Shown: positions 27,169 through 36,408, numbered from the stretch's first letter. The stretch: DNA of 64,000 nt from Croceicoccus ponticola (GCF_004004515.1 NZ_RXOL01000003.1:186001-250000); one strand, 5' to 3'. A program made the numbers and translations. Notes: a model not told the origin generated them from the letters alone.

Positions 27169-28863
27169 ATGAACGGCCCGGCCATCACCATCCTGCGCGG
27201 CTTGCCCGTGCCGCAACTGGCGGGCCTGCTGATGCTGATGCTGGGCGTGGCGCTGACCGAAGGCGTGGGCATTCTGGCGCTCGTGCCGATGCTGGCCCTG
27301 CTTGGACAGGCGGCTTCGGCCCTGCCGTCGTGGGCCGAACCGTTTGCGCGACTGGTCGATCTGCCGATGCTGCTGGTGTTCTTCGTGGCGCTGGTCGCCG
27401 GACGCGCAGCGCTGCAATTCGCGCTGTCGCTGGCGCAACAGCGGGCGCAGCTGAAGCTCATCGACCGATGGCGCCACGAAGTTTTCGCCGCTCTCGTCCG
27501 CGCCAACTGGCGCACACTTTCGGCGATGCGCCGATCCGATCACGTCAGCCTGATCGTCACCAGCATCGACCGGCTGGGCTACGGCTTTTCCAACCTGCTG
27601 CAGATCATCGCGATGGCAGTGACGCTGGGCGCGATCTGGATCGTCGCCCTGTGGCTGGCCCCGGCGCTGGCGGCGGTGGCAGTTGTTGGCGGATTAATCG
27701 TGATCGCAGGGTTCATCCCATTGAAGCGCAAGGCGCACCGGTTGGGCGTCGCGCTGGGCCAGCGTTATGCCGCGGTGCAAGGATCGCTGGACGAATCGCT
27801 GCGGGCCATGCGCCTGATCAAGAGCCATGGGCGCGAAGCGGCGGCCATCGCCACGATGCAGGGCGGGATGACCGAGCTGCGATCGGCACAGATCGCTTTT
27901 CACAAGGCTGCTTCGCGTAGCCGCGCGTTGCTTCATGTCGGCGCGGCGATCTTGCTGGCGACGATCATCGCGCTGGCCAGCGCGCGCGACGTGCCGACGT
28001 CGGTGCTGTTGCCGTTGATCGTGTTGTTCGGCCGTTCGGTCCCGCTGCTCGACGCGCTGCAGCAGGGGACTCAGCAATGGGCCCACTCCGCCCCCGCGCT
28101 GGCAGAGGCGCAGGCGGTGCTCGACACTGCCCGTGCCGGCGCGGAACCGCCGGTCGGCGATGCGCTGCCTGTCGTGCCTCGTCAGTCGATCGCGCTCGAC
28201 AATGCCACGATCGATCACGATGGCCGCCATCGCCCCGCCGTCGACGCGATCACGCTGACGCTGCCCGTCGCCACGACGACCGCGTTGGTCGGACCGTCCG
28301 GCGCGGGGAAAAGCACGCTGGCCGACCTGTTCGGCGGGCTGCTCGAACCCGATGGCGGCGATCTTGTCGTGGATGGCAAACGGTTGCGCGGCGAAGGCAC
28401 GGTGCACTGGCGCCGATCGGTCGCTTACGTCCATCAGGAACCGGTGCTGTTCCCCGCATCCATCCGCGAAAACATGCTCTGGGCCGAACCCGATGCTTCC
28501 GATCCGCAAATCGAAACGGCCCTGCGCGACGCGGCGGCGGGTTTCGTCTTCGACCTGCCGTCGGGTGTGGACACGTTCGTCGGCGACGCAGGTTGCCAGC
28601 TTTCGGGTGGGGAGCGGCAGCGGATCGCTCTTGCCCGCGCATTGTTGCGCGACCCCGCACTGCTGATCCTAGACGAAGCGACAAGCGCGCTCGATGCCGC
28701 GAGCGAGGCGGCGATTGCCGATGCCATTGGCCGGATGAAGGGCGTTCGCACGGTGCTGATCGTCGCCCATCGCGGGATGCTGACCGATCTTGCCGACAGG
28801 ATCGTCCATATGCGCGACGGGCGGATCGAACACGTCGAAAACCGCCGGAAGGTCGTCGCATGA
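27169..28863 (+). CDS. ABC transporter with fused membrane and ATPase domains, lasso exporter (D)
   Basis: 564 residues. The N-terminal membrane domain has up to six helices (for example LAGLLMLMLGVALTEGVGIL near residue 15). The ATPase domain has Walker A GPSGAGKST (about residue 375), the signature LSGGERQ (about 478) and Walker B LLILDEATSALD (about 500). Known: D proteins of lasso clusters export the product and give self-immunity. The frame is open upstream to 26953, but ATG 27169 gives a normal type I exporter N terminus. It starts 88 bp after the cyclase and overlaps the following gene by 4 bp. Confidence 0.88.
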   Translation: MNGPAITILRGLPVPQLAGLLMLMLGVALTEGVGILALVPMLALLGQAASALPSWAEPFARLVDLPMLLVFFVALVAGRAALQFALSLAQQRAQLKLIDRWRHEVFAALVRANWRTLSAMRRSDHVSLIVTSIDRLGYGFSNLLQIIAMAVTLGAIWIVALWLAPALAAVAVVGGLIVIAGFIPLKRKAHRLGVALGQRYAAVQGSLDESLRAMRLIKSHGREAAAIATMQGGMTELRSAQIAFHKAASRSRALLHVGAAILLATIIALASARDVPTSVLLPLIVLFGRSVPLLDALQQGTQQWAHSAPALAEAQAVLDTARAGAEPPVGDALPVVPRQSIALDNATIDHDGRHRPAVDAITLTLPVATTTALVGPSGAGKSTLADLFGGLLEPDGGDLVVDGKRLRGEGTVHWRRSVAYVHQEPVLFPASIRENMLWAEPDASDPQIETALRDAAAGFVFDLPSGVDTFVGDAGCQLSGGERQRIALARALLRDPALLILDEATSALDAASEAAIADAIGRMKGVRTVLIVAHRGMLTDLADRIVHMRDGRIEHVENRRKVVA

Positions 28864-30065
28864 CGCTGACCCTGACAGAGCGAAAAAGCCTGCTGCTCGC
28901 TCTTGCCGGACCGGCGCATCCCGCGCCCGATGCGCCGCTTATCGAACGGCTGGACGACGACGACTGGCTGGCGATCGATGCCATGGCGGCGCAGCACCGG
29001 CTGATGCCGTGGCTGCATCACCGCAACCGTGGCGGCACGCTTCCGGTTGCTGTCCCGGCCGCAATTGCCGACCGTTGGAAGGAAACCTATCGCGACGCCG
29101 CAATCGGCGCGCTGACCGCTCAGGCAGCGCTGGTCCGGCTGGCCACGGCGTTCGGCGCCGCTGGCGTGCCGATGGTCGCGTTAAAGGGGTCGCGGCTCGC
29201 CTTTTTCGATTACCCAGAAGCCGCACTGCGCCCGATGCGCGATATCGACATCCTCGTCGCGCCCGAACGTCTGGCCGACGCGATCGATGCCATGGCCGAT
29301 GCCGGGTGCGCGGTGCCCGCCGACCGCGATGCCGCGATCGCAAGGGCGCTGGATGGCGACAAGCACCTCGATGCCATCGAATTGCCTGATTGCCAGCGGT
29401 TCGTCGAATTGCATCACCGCATCGCCGAACCCGGCCTGCCGTGCATCCCGACTGGCGACCTGCTCGGCAATGCGCACATCGACCGGCTTGGCGGCGCGGC
29501 GGTGGCCTTTCCATCGTCCGAACACATGCTGGGCCATCTCGTGCTTCACGCGGTTTACAATCACAGGTTCGACTGCGGTCCGCTCGCGCTCGTCGATATC
29601 GGGATGTTGCTGGCGAACGAGGCGATCGAGCCGCGACGGTTCATCGACATGGCTCAGACGGGCGGCTGGCTGCCGGGCGCGCGGCTGGTGCTGGCGCTGG
29701 TGGACAGGTTCATGGGGCCGACCGGGCTCGACATCGGACAGGGGTCCGTGCCGGGCGCGATCATCGCCGAAAGCGAAAGCCTGCTGCTGCAGGATTTCGA
29801 CCAGCGGCAACAGGTGCTGCTGGCCAGCCAATCTGCCAACGCGGGACTGGCTTCGACCGTAGTTTCGCGCCTTTTCCGGGGACTTTCCCGACGCCCGGCA
29901 GAGGGGCGGCTCCACTGGCTATTCTCTCGCGCAAACCGCACGATCCGTCAGGCCAGCGACCCGCGCGCCCGGTCCGAAGCGGCAGCGGGTGCGTCGCTGG
30001 CCAGATGGTTGGGCCACGATATGGGTGGCAAGGACCGGCCGACCCGTCCACAGGATGAAGGGTGA
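28860..30065 (+). CDS. nucleotidyltransferase family protein of the lasso cluster (N)
   Basis: 401 residues. The KGS motif at 109-111 followed by RPMRDIDILV (Asp128 and Asp130) is the signature of the uncharacterised nucleotidyltransferase family (NTP_transf_5 type). The pairing of a kinase and a nucleotidyltransferase is known from some lasso clusters, where the transferase is proposed to modify the product. The ATGA overlap with the exporter ties it to the cluster. The protein has no secretion signal. The substrate, perhaps the phosphorylated C terminus of the peptide, is an inference. Confidence 0.85.
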   Translation: MTLTLTERKSLLLALAGPAHPAPDAPLIERLDDDDWLAIDAMAAQHRLMPWLHHRNRGGTLPVAVPAAIADRWKETYRDAAIGALTAQAALVRLATAFGAAGVPMVALKGSRLAFFDYPEAALRPMRDIDILVAPERLADAIDAMADAGCAVPADRDAAIARALDGDKHLDAIELPDCQRFVELHHRIAEPGLPCIPTGDLLGNAHIDRLGGAAVAFPSSEHMLGHLVLHAVYNHRFDCGPLALVDIGMLLANEAIEPRRFIDMAQTGGWLPGARLVLALVDRFMGPTGLDIGQGSVPGAIIAESESLLLQDFDQRQQVLLASQSANAGLASTVVSRLFRGLSRRPAEGRLHWLFSRANRTIRQASDPRARSEAAAGASLARWLGHDMGGKDRPTRPQDEG

Positions 30066-30248
30066 ATTCAGCGCATATTCACGGCCTTGCACCTAATCCG
30101 CATGTCAAGTTGCCGGTATGGCGCAGTCCCGCACGGATTGCGTTCGGCCGGTTCACGGGGGCGACAGCACGGGTTGCATGCGCAAGGCAGCGCATCCACC
30201 TTTGCGCCTTGTCCCCCGCATTTTGATGAGTTCGTACCGGAGAATCCG

Positions 30249-30761
30249 ATGATTGCTTCCAATCGCCTATCCAAGACCGTTCGCCGTGTCGCCGGCGGCC
30301 TGACCGCTGCCGCGGGCATCGGCGCGCTTGCCATTTTGCCGGCACCGGCGGTGGCCGCGCCCGGCGGATGTCAGGGCGACCTGAGCGGCAAGTCGTGGCT
30401 CAACGTCGAGGTGACGGGCGTCAAATCATCCTCGGGCCTGATCGCGGTGACGGTCTATGCCGACGATTCAAGCCGGTTTCTCGTCAGCAAGGGTTCGCTC
30501 GACGTCGTGCGGTTCCCGGCGCAAAAGGGCACTTTTCGCGGTTGCGTGAAGCTGCCGTCCACCGGCGTATATGCCATTGCCGTGTATCACGACGAAGACG
30601 GTAGCCGGAAACTCAACCGCACCGGCCTCGGATTGCCTGCCGAAGGCTATGGCTTTTCGAACAACCCCAGTACGCTGGCGGGCATCCCGGCATTCCGTTC
30701 GGTACGCCTGAACGCGTCGAAGCCGGGGCTGACGACGCGGGTCAACCTCACTTACCCCTGA
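30249..30761 (+). CDS. DUF2141 domain-containing exported protein
   Basis: 170 residues with a Sec-type signal peptide ending around AVAAPGG (residue 38). The mature part is a small beta-rich DUF2141 domain: SGLIAVTVYADDSSRFL, FRGCVKLPSTGVYAIAVYHDEDGSRKLNRTGLGLPAEGYGFSNN. ATG 30249 has GGAGA about 5 bases upstream; the longer open frame from 30087 has no such support. Function of the family is unknown; periplasmic location is inferred. It ends in a strong hairpin (30790-30821). No evident tie to the lasso genes. Confidence 0.85.
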   Translation: MIASNRLSKTVRRVAGGLTAAAGIGALAILPAPAVAAPGGCQGDLSGKSWLNVEVTGVKSSSGLIAVTVYADDSSRFLVSKGSLDVVRFPAQKGTFRGCVKLPSTGVYAIAVYHDEDGSRKLNRTGLGLPAEGYGFSNNPSTLAGIPAFRSVRLNASKPGLTTRVNLTYP

Positions 30762-30789
30762 TCCGGATCGATTAATTCGGTAACATCGA

Positions 30790-30821
30790 CGCCCCGGCCG
30801 CTCGACATGGCGGCCGGGGCG
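30790..30821 (+). terminator. hairpin terminator after the DUF2141 gene
   Basis: A perfect 12-bp GC stem (30790-30801 with 30810-30821) and an 8-base loop lie 29 bases after the stop. Only a weak T-rich tail (TCTATCGTT) follows, so efficiency is uncertain. Confidence 0.6.
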
Positions 30822-30835
30822 TCTATCGTTGTGGC

Positions 30836-32086
30836 ATGCGAACATGGACCACGCCTGCGATGAACGACCTCACCAACGACGACCTTTCCGCCGCGTCAGA
30901 GGCCATTGGGCCGCAAATCACCGCCCTGCGCCGCGCGATTCATGCCGACCCCGAACTGGGCCTCGAAACCCCGCGCACGATGGCGAAGGTGCGCGAGGCG
31001 CTGGCCGACTTGCCGCTTGAATGGCGCGAAGGACCTTCGACCACGGGGCAGGTCGCGGTGCTGAAGGGCGGCGCGCAACGGGAGGGCGAATCATGCCGCC
31101 GGGTTCTCTTGCGCGGCGACATGGACGCGCTCCCCATGGGCGAGGAGACGGGGCTGGATTTTGCCTCCGCCATTCCGGGCCGGATGCATGCCTGTGGGCA
31201 CGACAGCCACACCGCGATGCTGTTCGGCGCGGTCAGGCTGCTGGCGGAACGGGCCGACAGGCTGGCGGGCGAGGTCATGTTCATGTTCCAGCCGGGCGAA
31301 GAAGGCTTTGGCGGCGCGCGTCTGATGATCGAGGATGGGCTGATCGAGCCCCTTCCCGACGCAGCCTTTGCCTATCACGTCATTCCCAATGCGCCGTACG
31401 GGTTATTCGTCTGTCGCGAAGGGCCGCTGATGGCATCGTCCGATGCGTTCGAGATCGTCGTCACCGGCCGGGGCGGCCATGCGTCGATGCCGCATCATGC
31501 CGCCGATCCCCTGCCCGTCGCGTGCGAGATCGTGACCGCGCTGCAGGCAATGGTCACGCGCCGGTTCGCTGTCGCCGACCCCGTTGTCGTCACCGTAACG
31601 CAATTCCGCGCGAGCGATGCCGACAACGTCATTTCCGAACGCTGCACCCTGCGCGGCACGATCCGTACGCTTTCGCCCGAAACCCGCGAAAAGGTCCACG
31701 CCGCCTGCCGCGATCTGGTCAGCGGCATCGCCACGGCCCACGGCATGAAGGGCGAATTCCTGGTCAGGCAGGGATTCCCCGTCACTCGCAACGATCCCCG
31801 CGCCGTGGCGCTGGCGCGCGAGGTGGTGACCGAACGCTTCGGCAGCGAGGCATGGCATGACCTGCCCGACCCGCTGATGACGGCGGAGGATTTCTCCTAT
31901 GTCCTGCAAGCCGTGCCCGGCGCGATGGTGCTGTTGGGCGCGGCCGATCCCGATGCGGACTGGCAACGCGCGCCCGGCCTGCACAGCCCGCACATGCACA
32001 TCGACGAACGCATCCTGCCGCGCGGATCGGCGCTGCTGGCGGCGCTGGCCATAAGGACGCTGCACGGCGGGTTGCCTGCTGGCTAG
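30836..32086 (+). CDS. M20 family amidohydrolase
   Basis: 416 residues. The M20D (hippurate hydrolase/IAA-amino acid hydrolase-like) pattern is complete: LRRAIHADPELGLET, RGDMDALPMGEETGL, CGHDSHTAMLFGA, PGEEGFGGARLMI and, in the dimerisation region, RGGHASMPHHAADP. A second HxH-type site near the end (LHSPHMHIDE) supplies the last metal ligand. Known members hydrolyse N-acyl amino acids in the cytosol. ATG 30860 is an alternative start and gives a more usual N terminus (MNDLTN); neither has a clear ribosome binding site. Confidence 0.88.
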   Translation: MRTWTTPAMNDLTNDDLSAASEAIGPQITALRRAIHADPELGLETPRTMAKVREALADLPLEWREGPSTTGQVAVLKGGAQREGESCRRVLLRGDMDALPMGEETGLDFASAIPGRMHACGHDSHTAMLFGAVRLLAERADRLAGEVMFMFQPGEEGFGGARLMIEDGLIEPLPDAAFAYHVIPNAPYGLFVCREGPLMASSDAFEIVVTGRGGHASMPHHAADPLPVACEIVTALQAMVTRRFAVADPVVVTVTQFRASDADNVISERCTLRGTIRTLSPETREKVHAACRDLVSGIATAHGMKGEFLVRQGFPVTRNDPRAVALAREVVTERFGSEAWHDLPDPLMTAEDFSYVLQAVPGAMVLLGAADPDADWQRAPGLHSPHMHIDERILPRGSALLAALAIRTLHGGLPAG

Positions 32087-32188
32087 GCATTCGGGCACTG
32101 CGCTGGACCCCATTCCCCCGCTAGCTGAGGCGGGGCCGACATAAATCGCCTTCGCCCCTGCCTTCTCATACCCGAACGCCTTTCGCAG

Positions 32189-32801
32189 GATGTTGGTGAT
32201 TGGCGCAGACGCGTCGCGACACTGGTCGGCGCGGTCACAATCTGCATCGCCGCGCTGGTGTTCGCGCGGGCCGGCGACTTTCCGCTGCACGATTTCGAAT
32301 CGCTGGCGGCGCGCTGGGCATGGTTCCCGATTCTGCTGACGCCTGCGGTCTATTTCGCCTGCGCCTGACTGACGCGGCTTGCCGCGCCAGAGGCAGCCGG
32401 TTCGGGCATCCTGCAGGTAGTTGCGGCCGTGCGCCATGAAAGCGGGACGGAGCGGTTGTTTTCGCTGAAATCGGGCATTGTAAAGATTTCGCTGACGGTG
32501 CTGGCGCTGGCCTGCGGGCCGAGACGCGCGCGGCGTGATCGTGATGCTGGGCATGGTCGCCTATTTCACCGGCGTCGTGTTTGCGCCGGTGAAGGCTGTG
32601 ATAATACTTACCGAAACAACCGGGAACATCGGCCTGCTGCTGCCGCTGTTCGCCACCGCGCTGCTGGCTGACTGGGCCCGGGCGATGATCTGCTGCGAAC
32701 GGCTTTATCATGTGCTGGCCAGCGATTTCCTTCCGCCCGAAGACAGGAAGCCCGACGAGGACGAGCCCGAACCGGCCAAGGCGAACCCAGCCGGAAGCTG
32801 A
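32189..32801 (+). pseudogene. decayed ClC-family chloride channel gene
   Basis: Two frames carry pieces of one ClC protein. The first (frame of 32189) encodes the N-terminal helices, FPILLTPAVYFACA, a stop codon TGA at 32366-32368 where a Trp is expected, then LTRLAAPEAAGSGILQVVAAV (the GSGIxQ selectivity-filter region) and ISLTVLALACG. The second (ending at 32801) encodes VMLGMVAYFTGVVFAPVKAVIILTE and LLPLFATALLADWARAM, the C-terminal ClC helices. Roughly 200-250 residues of the middle are missing and the frame shifts near 32520-32535. No functional channel can be made. Confidence 0.8.
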
Positions 32802-32840
32802 ACGCTTTATCGCAGTGATCGCCTCGCCTATGGGTCGTGC

Positions 32841-33716
32841 ATGAAAGACAAATGGGTCATCGGCGTCATCGGCGGATCGGGTCTGTATGAGATCGACACG
32901 TTACAGGACGCGCAGTGGATTGGCGTGGAATCGCCGTTCGGAAAACCGTCGGACGACATCCTGTTCGGGCGCATCGGCGCGGTCGAATTCCGATTTCTTC
33001 CCCGCCATGGGCGCGGGCACCGCATCGCCCCGTCCGATCTTAACGCGCGGGCCAATATCGATGCGCTGAAACGAGCGGGTTGCACCGATCTCCTGGCGAT
33101 CAGCGCGGTCGGTTCCCTGCGCGAAGAGATCGAGCCGGGGCGCTTCGTCGTCGTCGACCAGTTCATCGACAATACGAAGGGGCGTTCCTCCACCTTCTTC
33201 ACCACCGGCATGGTAGCGCATGTGTCGATGGCCGATCCGGTCTGTGAACGCATGTCGGCGCTGGCGGGTGCGGCCGTCGTGGCGGCGGGCGGCAAGCTCA
33301 CGCAGGGCGGCACTTATCTCGCCATGGAGGGGCCGCAGTTTTCGACACGCGCGGAAAGCCATCTCTATCGCCAGTGGGGCGCCGATGTCATCGGCATGAC
33401 CGCCATGCCAGAGGCGAAGCTGGCGAGAGAGGCGGAGCTGCCCTATGCGCTGGTCGGCATGGCGACCGACTACGATTGCTGGAGAGAGGGCGAAGCCGCC
33501 GTCGATGCCAGCACGGTCATCGCGCAAGTCCACGCCAATGCCGCAACCGCGCGCGACACCGTGTTGAGATTTGCCGCATCGTTGCCCGCATCCCGCACAC
33601 CGTCGCCGATCGACCGGGCGCTGGATCATGCGATGATAACCGCCCCATCGGCCCGCGACCCGGCGGTGATGGCGCGACTGGATGCGGTGGCCGGACGGTT
33701 CCTGCGCCCGCGATGA
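32841..33716 (+). CDS. mtnP: S-methyl-5'-thioadenosine phosphorylase
   Basis: 291 residues, family-typical. Known: it cleaves methylthioadenosine to adenine and methylthioribose-1-phosphate in methionine salvage. Seen: IGVIGGSGLYEID at the N terminus, the phosphate-binding RHGRGHRIAPSDLNARANI, SAVGSLREEI, and MEGPQFSTRAES with the purine-site Met, then VIGMTAMPEAKLAREA and ATDYDCW. The DYDCW Asp contacts the base and favours 6-aminopurine substrates, which supports MTAP over a general purine phosphorylase. Confidence 0.93.
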   Translation: MKDKWVIGVIGGSGLYEIDTLQDAQWIGVESPFGKPSDDILFGRIGAVEFRFLPRHGRGHRIAPSDLNARANIDALKRAGCTDLLAISAVGSLREEIEPGRFVVVDQFIDNTKGRSSTFFTTGMVAHVSMADPVCERMSALAGAAVVAAGGKLTQGGTYLAMEGPQFSTRAESHLYRQWGADVIGMTAMPEAKLAREAELPYALVGMATDYDCWREGEAAVDASTVIAQVHANAATARDTVLRFAASLPASRTPSPIDRALDHAMITAPSARDPAVMARLDAVAGRFLRPR

Positions 33717-33839
33717 CAGTATATTTCATGCAGCTAACGGCACTCTTGCCTAGCATGTGCCGACAGGGCAGCTAGATTACCGATGCCGCCATGCGCTCGA
33801 TTTCCTGCGCGATCCGGTGGCAAAACAGGGGGACATGTC

Positions 33840-34532
33840 ATGGCCACGACCGGCCTGGACATCTTGCATATCGAAGACGACGCCCGCATCGCGTCGGACC
33901 TGCAGCAACTCGTGCGCGCGACGGGCGACCGCGTGACGTGGGAAGCGAACGGGACCGATGGCCTGCGCCGCGCCGGGGTGGGGCAGTTCGATGTCATCAT
34001 CCTCGATCGCATGTTGCCCGACATCGACGGGCTGACGGTGATCAAGCGGATGCGCGAAAGCGGGATCGGCACGCCGGTGCTCATGCTGTCGGCGCTGGGC
34101 CGGACGGTCGACCGGGCCGAAGGGTTGGATGCTGGCGCGGACGATTATCTGGCCAAACCGTTCGAAGCGGCGGAACTGCTCGCCCGCCTGCGCGCGCTGC
34201 ACCGCCGGGCGTCGGGCCGCGAACACGATGCGATCATCATCCACGGCACGTTCGAATGCCACGTGAAGGCGCGCACCGCCTTTCGCAGCAACCGCCACCT
34301 GCCGCTCAGCCCCAAGGAGTTCGAGCTGTTTCGCTATCTCATCGAAAATGCGGGCGAGGTGGTGACGCGCGAAATGCTGTTGCGCGACGTGTGGAAGATG
34401 AGCTTCGACCCGCAGACCAACGTCGTCGACGTCAATATCGGCCGCCTGCGCCGCAAGTTGGAGGAAGGTTTCGGATCCCCCGCTCTGGAAACGATCTGGG
34501 GTACGGGGTATCGCCTGCTCGACGGCAAGTGA
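33840..34532 (+). CDS. OmpR-family response regulator
   Basis: 230 residues: a receiver domain with acidic pocket EDD (12-14), phospho-acceptor Asp56 (IILDRMLP), Ser/Thr at MLSALG and Lys in LAKPF, then a winged helix with LSPKEFELFRYLIENAGEVVTREMLL and TNVVDVNIGRLRRKLE. ATG 33840 is preceded by AGGGGGA at a spacing of about 8. The histidine kinase gene starts about 50 bp downstream and is clearly its partner. The signal and regulon cannot be told. Confidence 0.93.
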   Translation: MATTGLDILHIEDDARIASDLQQLVRATGDRVTWEANGTDGLRRAGVGQFDVIILDRMLPDIDGLTVIKRMRESGIGTPVLMLSALGRTVDRAEGLDAGADDYLAKPFEAAELLARLRALHRRASGREHDAIIIHGTFECHVKARTAFRSNRHLPLSPKEFELFRYLIENAGEVVTREMLLRDVWKMSFDPQTNVVDVNIGRLRRKLEEGFGSPALETIWGTGYRLLDGK

Positions 34533-34584
34533 GGCCTGACCGCATTTTGGCGGACGGGAGACTTTGTCGCGGGGGGAAGCGCGC

Positions 34585-35946
34585 TTGACGCAAGTCCATC
34601 TGCTCGATTCGATCTTCACCCGGCTCGTTGCCTGGTCGATCGCGGTGTGTACGGCGGTGGTGCTGATCCTCGGCACGCTGGTCGGGGCCAAATTCGAACA
34701 GCTTTCGGTCGACATGCAGGAAGCGGCGGTCAATGCTGACATGGCCACGCTGCTCGATGCCTATCGCGACGGCGGGCAGGCGTCGCTGGCCAGCCGGATC
34801 GATGAACGACTGAATTTCCGCACCCCTTCCGGCAATGCCCCGCATTACCTGTTGGTGGCGGCGGATGGCCGGCGGGTCGCGGGCGACCTGACCGACTGGC
34901 CCGGCATCGATACTGGCGAAATGACCGCGATCCCCCTGCCCGACGGATCTTATGTCCATGCCCGCGCGGTCGATCTTCCGGCGGGCCAGCGCCTGCTGGT
35001 CGCGCGCGAATCGGCGATGGACGAAATGGTCCTCAACGAAATCGGCATCGCCTTTGTCATTGGCGGACTGTTCGTGGTGCTGGCTGTCGGCGTAGCCGGG
35101 CGGATTACCGCAGGCCGGCTTTCCAAGCGGGTCGGGCGGATCAATGCGGCCTTCAAAAATCCGGATGAACGGCGGCTCGAACGATTGGACCGGGACCGCA
35201 ACGCTCAGGACGAGATCGGCGAACTGACCCGGCATTCGAGCGAGGCATTGCAGCGCCTGAACCGGCTGGTCGATGCGCACCGCGACACGCTCGACCAGAT
35301 CGCGCACGAAATGCGCACGCCGCTGATGCATCTGGACGCACGCCTGTTGCGGGCCATCCGGACCGCGCCGGACGATGCCGCCGCGCAAGGGCTAGTCGAT
35401 GCGCGGGGCGACATCCGGACGGTCATCGCGACGCTCGAATCGTTGCTCGACATTTCGCACAGCGAAGCCAATCGAGGCGATCCGCGCGGGCTGGAACCGG
35501 TCGATCTTTCGGCCATGATAGAAAATATCGCCGACCTCTATGCCGGCAGCGCCGAAGAAACAGGCCACCGCTTCGAAGTGGATATTGCCCCGGGCGTAAC
35601 CGTGCGGGGCGAAGAAATGCAGCTGACCCGGCTCGTCACCAACCTGCTCGACAACGCGTTTAAGTATACGCAAAGCGGCGGAACGGTCTGCGTGGAACTC
35701 GTCGCCGAAGGACCGGTTCTGACCGTCGCCGACACCGGACCCGGCGTGCCGGTCGAAGATCGGGATCGCATCTTTGAAAGGTTTATCCGTGCGAAAGGCA
35801 ATCACGGCGCCAGCGGCGGATCGGGCCTCGGCCTTGCCCTTGCCCGCGCCATCGCGCGCCGCCACGGGCTGGTGCTGCGGCTGAAACCCACCTTGCGTGG
35901 CGCCTGTTTCGAAGTGCGGCCAGAAAGCACCGTCGACGCAGGGTGA
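34585..35946 (+). CDS. sensor histidine kinase
   Basis: 453 residues from TTG 34585, chosen because GGGGGGAAG lies 5 bases before it; a TTG at 34564 is an alternative. Transmembrane helix 1 spans about residues 14-33 and helix 2 about 153-173, enclosing a periplasmic sensor of about 120 residues without a recognised fold. A HAMP-like linker and a HisKA domain with His241 (QIAHEMRTPL) follow, then the ATPase domain: NLLDNAFKYT, DTGPGVPVEDRDRIFERF, GGSGLGLALA. Partner of the preceding OmpR-type regulator. Confidence 0.92.
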   Translation: MTQVHLLDSIFTRLVAWSIAVCTAVVLILGTLVGAKFEQLSVDMQEAAVNADMATLLDAYRDGGQASLASRIDERLNFRTPSGNAPHYLLVAADGRRVAGDLTDWPGIDTGEMTAIPLPDGSYVHARAVDLPAGQRLLVARESAMDEMVLNEIGIAFVIGGLFVVLAVGVAGRITAGRLSKRVGRINAAFKNPDERRLERLDRDRNAQDEIGELTRHSSEALQRLNRLVDAHRDTLDQIAHEMRTPLMHLDARLLRAIRTAPDDAAAQGLVDARGDIRTVIATLESLLDISHSEANRGDPRGLEPVDLSAMIENIADLYAGSAEETGHRFEVDIAPGVTVRGEEMQLTRLVTNLLDNAFKYTQSGGTVCVELVAEGPVLTVADTGPGVPVEDRDRIFERFIRAKGNHGASGGSGLGLALARAIARRHGLVLRLKPTLRGACFEVRPESTVDAG

Positions 35947-35955
35947 TGGCGGCCG

Positions 35956-36408
35956 TCAGATGGGCAGCCGCGTCGTCAGCTTGATCCGGCGCATCGCAAA
36001 GCTGGAACTGACCGACGCGACGCCGGGGAGATGGACGAGCACCTTTTTCAGGAACCGCTCGTAAGCCTCGATACTGCCGGCTACCACGCGCAGAAGGTAG
36101 TCGCTGTCCCCGCCGACAAGGAAGCATTCCACTATCTGGGGGTGGTCCATCACCGCCACGGCAAAGCTTTCCAGCGTGTCTTCGTCATGCCGGTTGATGC
36201 GGACATTGGCAAAAACGTCGACGCCCAGCCCTACCTTGGCCTGATCGATCACGACTTCGCGCCCGGCAATGACGCCGTCGTCTTCCAGCCGCTTCAATCG
36301 CCGCCAGCACGGCGTGTGCGACAGGCCCACTTTATCGGCGAGCGCATTGATCGAAAGATCGGGCTCGGCCTGCAGTGTCCGCAGAAGCTTCCAGTCGATA
36401 TCATCCAT
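35956..36408 (-). CDS. Lrp/AsnC family regulator, probable BkdR
   Basis: 150 residues, the standard length. An N-terminal helix-turn-helix (LRTLQAEPDLSINALADKVGLSHTPCWRRLKRLEDDGVI) is joined to a C-terminal RAM/effector-binding domain (VECFLVGGDSDYLLRVVAGSIEAYERFLKKVL). It is divergent from the branched-chain 2-oxoacid dehydrogenase genes, the arrangement of BkdR in Pseudomonas, which activates bkd genes in response to branched-chain amino acids. The start ATG 36408 is clear by homology although the frame runs further upstream. The BkdR role is inferred from position. Confidence 0.87.
   Translation of the reverse strand: MDDIDWKLLRTLQAEPDLSINALADKVGLSHTPCWRRLKRLEDDGVIAGREVVIDQAKVGLGVDVFANVRINRHDEDTLESFAVAVMDHPQIVECFLVGGDSDYLLRVVAGSIEAYERFLKKVLVHLPGVASVSSSFAMRRIKLTTRLPI

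Noticed and set aside
25452-27515. Minus-strand 687-codon frame opposite the lasso cyclase
   Set aside because: The cyclase frame has the SGGLDS loop and family structure; the antisense frame has only compositional bias.
32115-32135. Small hairpin (CCCCGC/GCGGGG) after the M20 amidohydrolase as a terminator
   Set aside because: Six-base stem, long loop and no T-run; too weak to annotate in a GC-rich genome.
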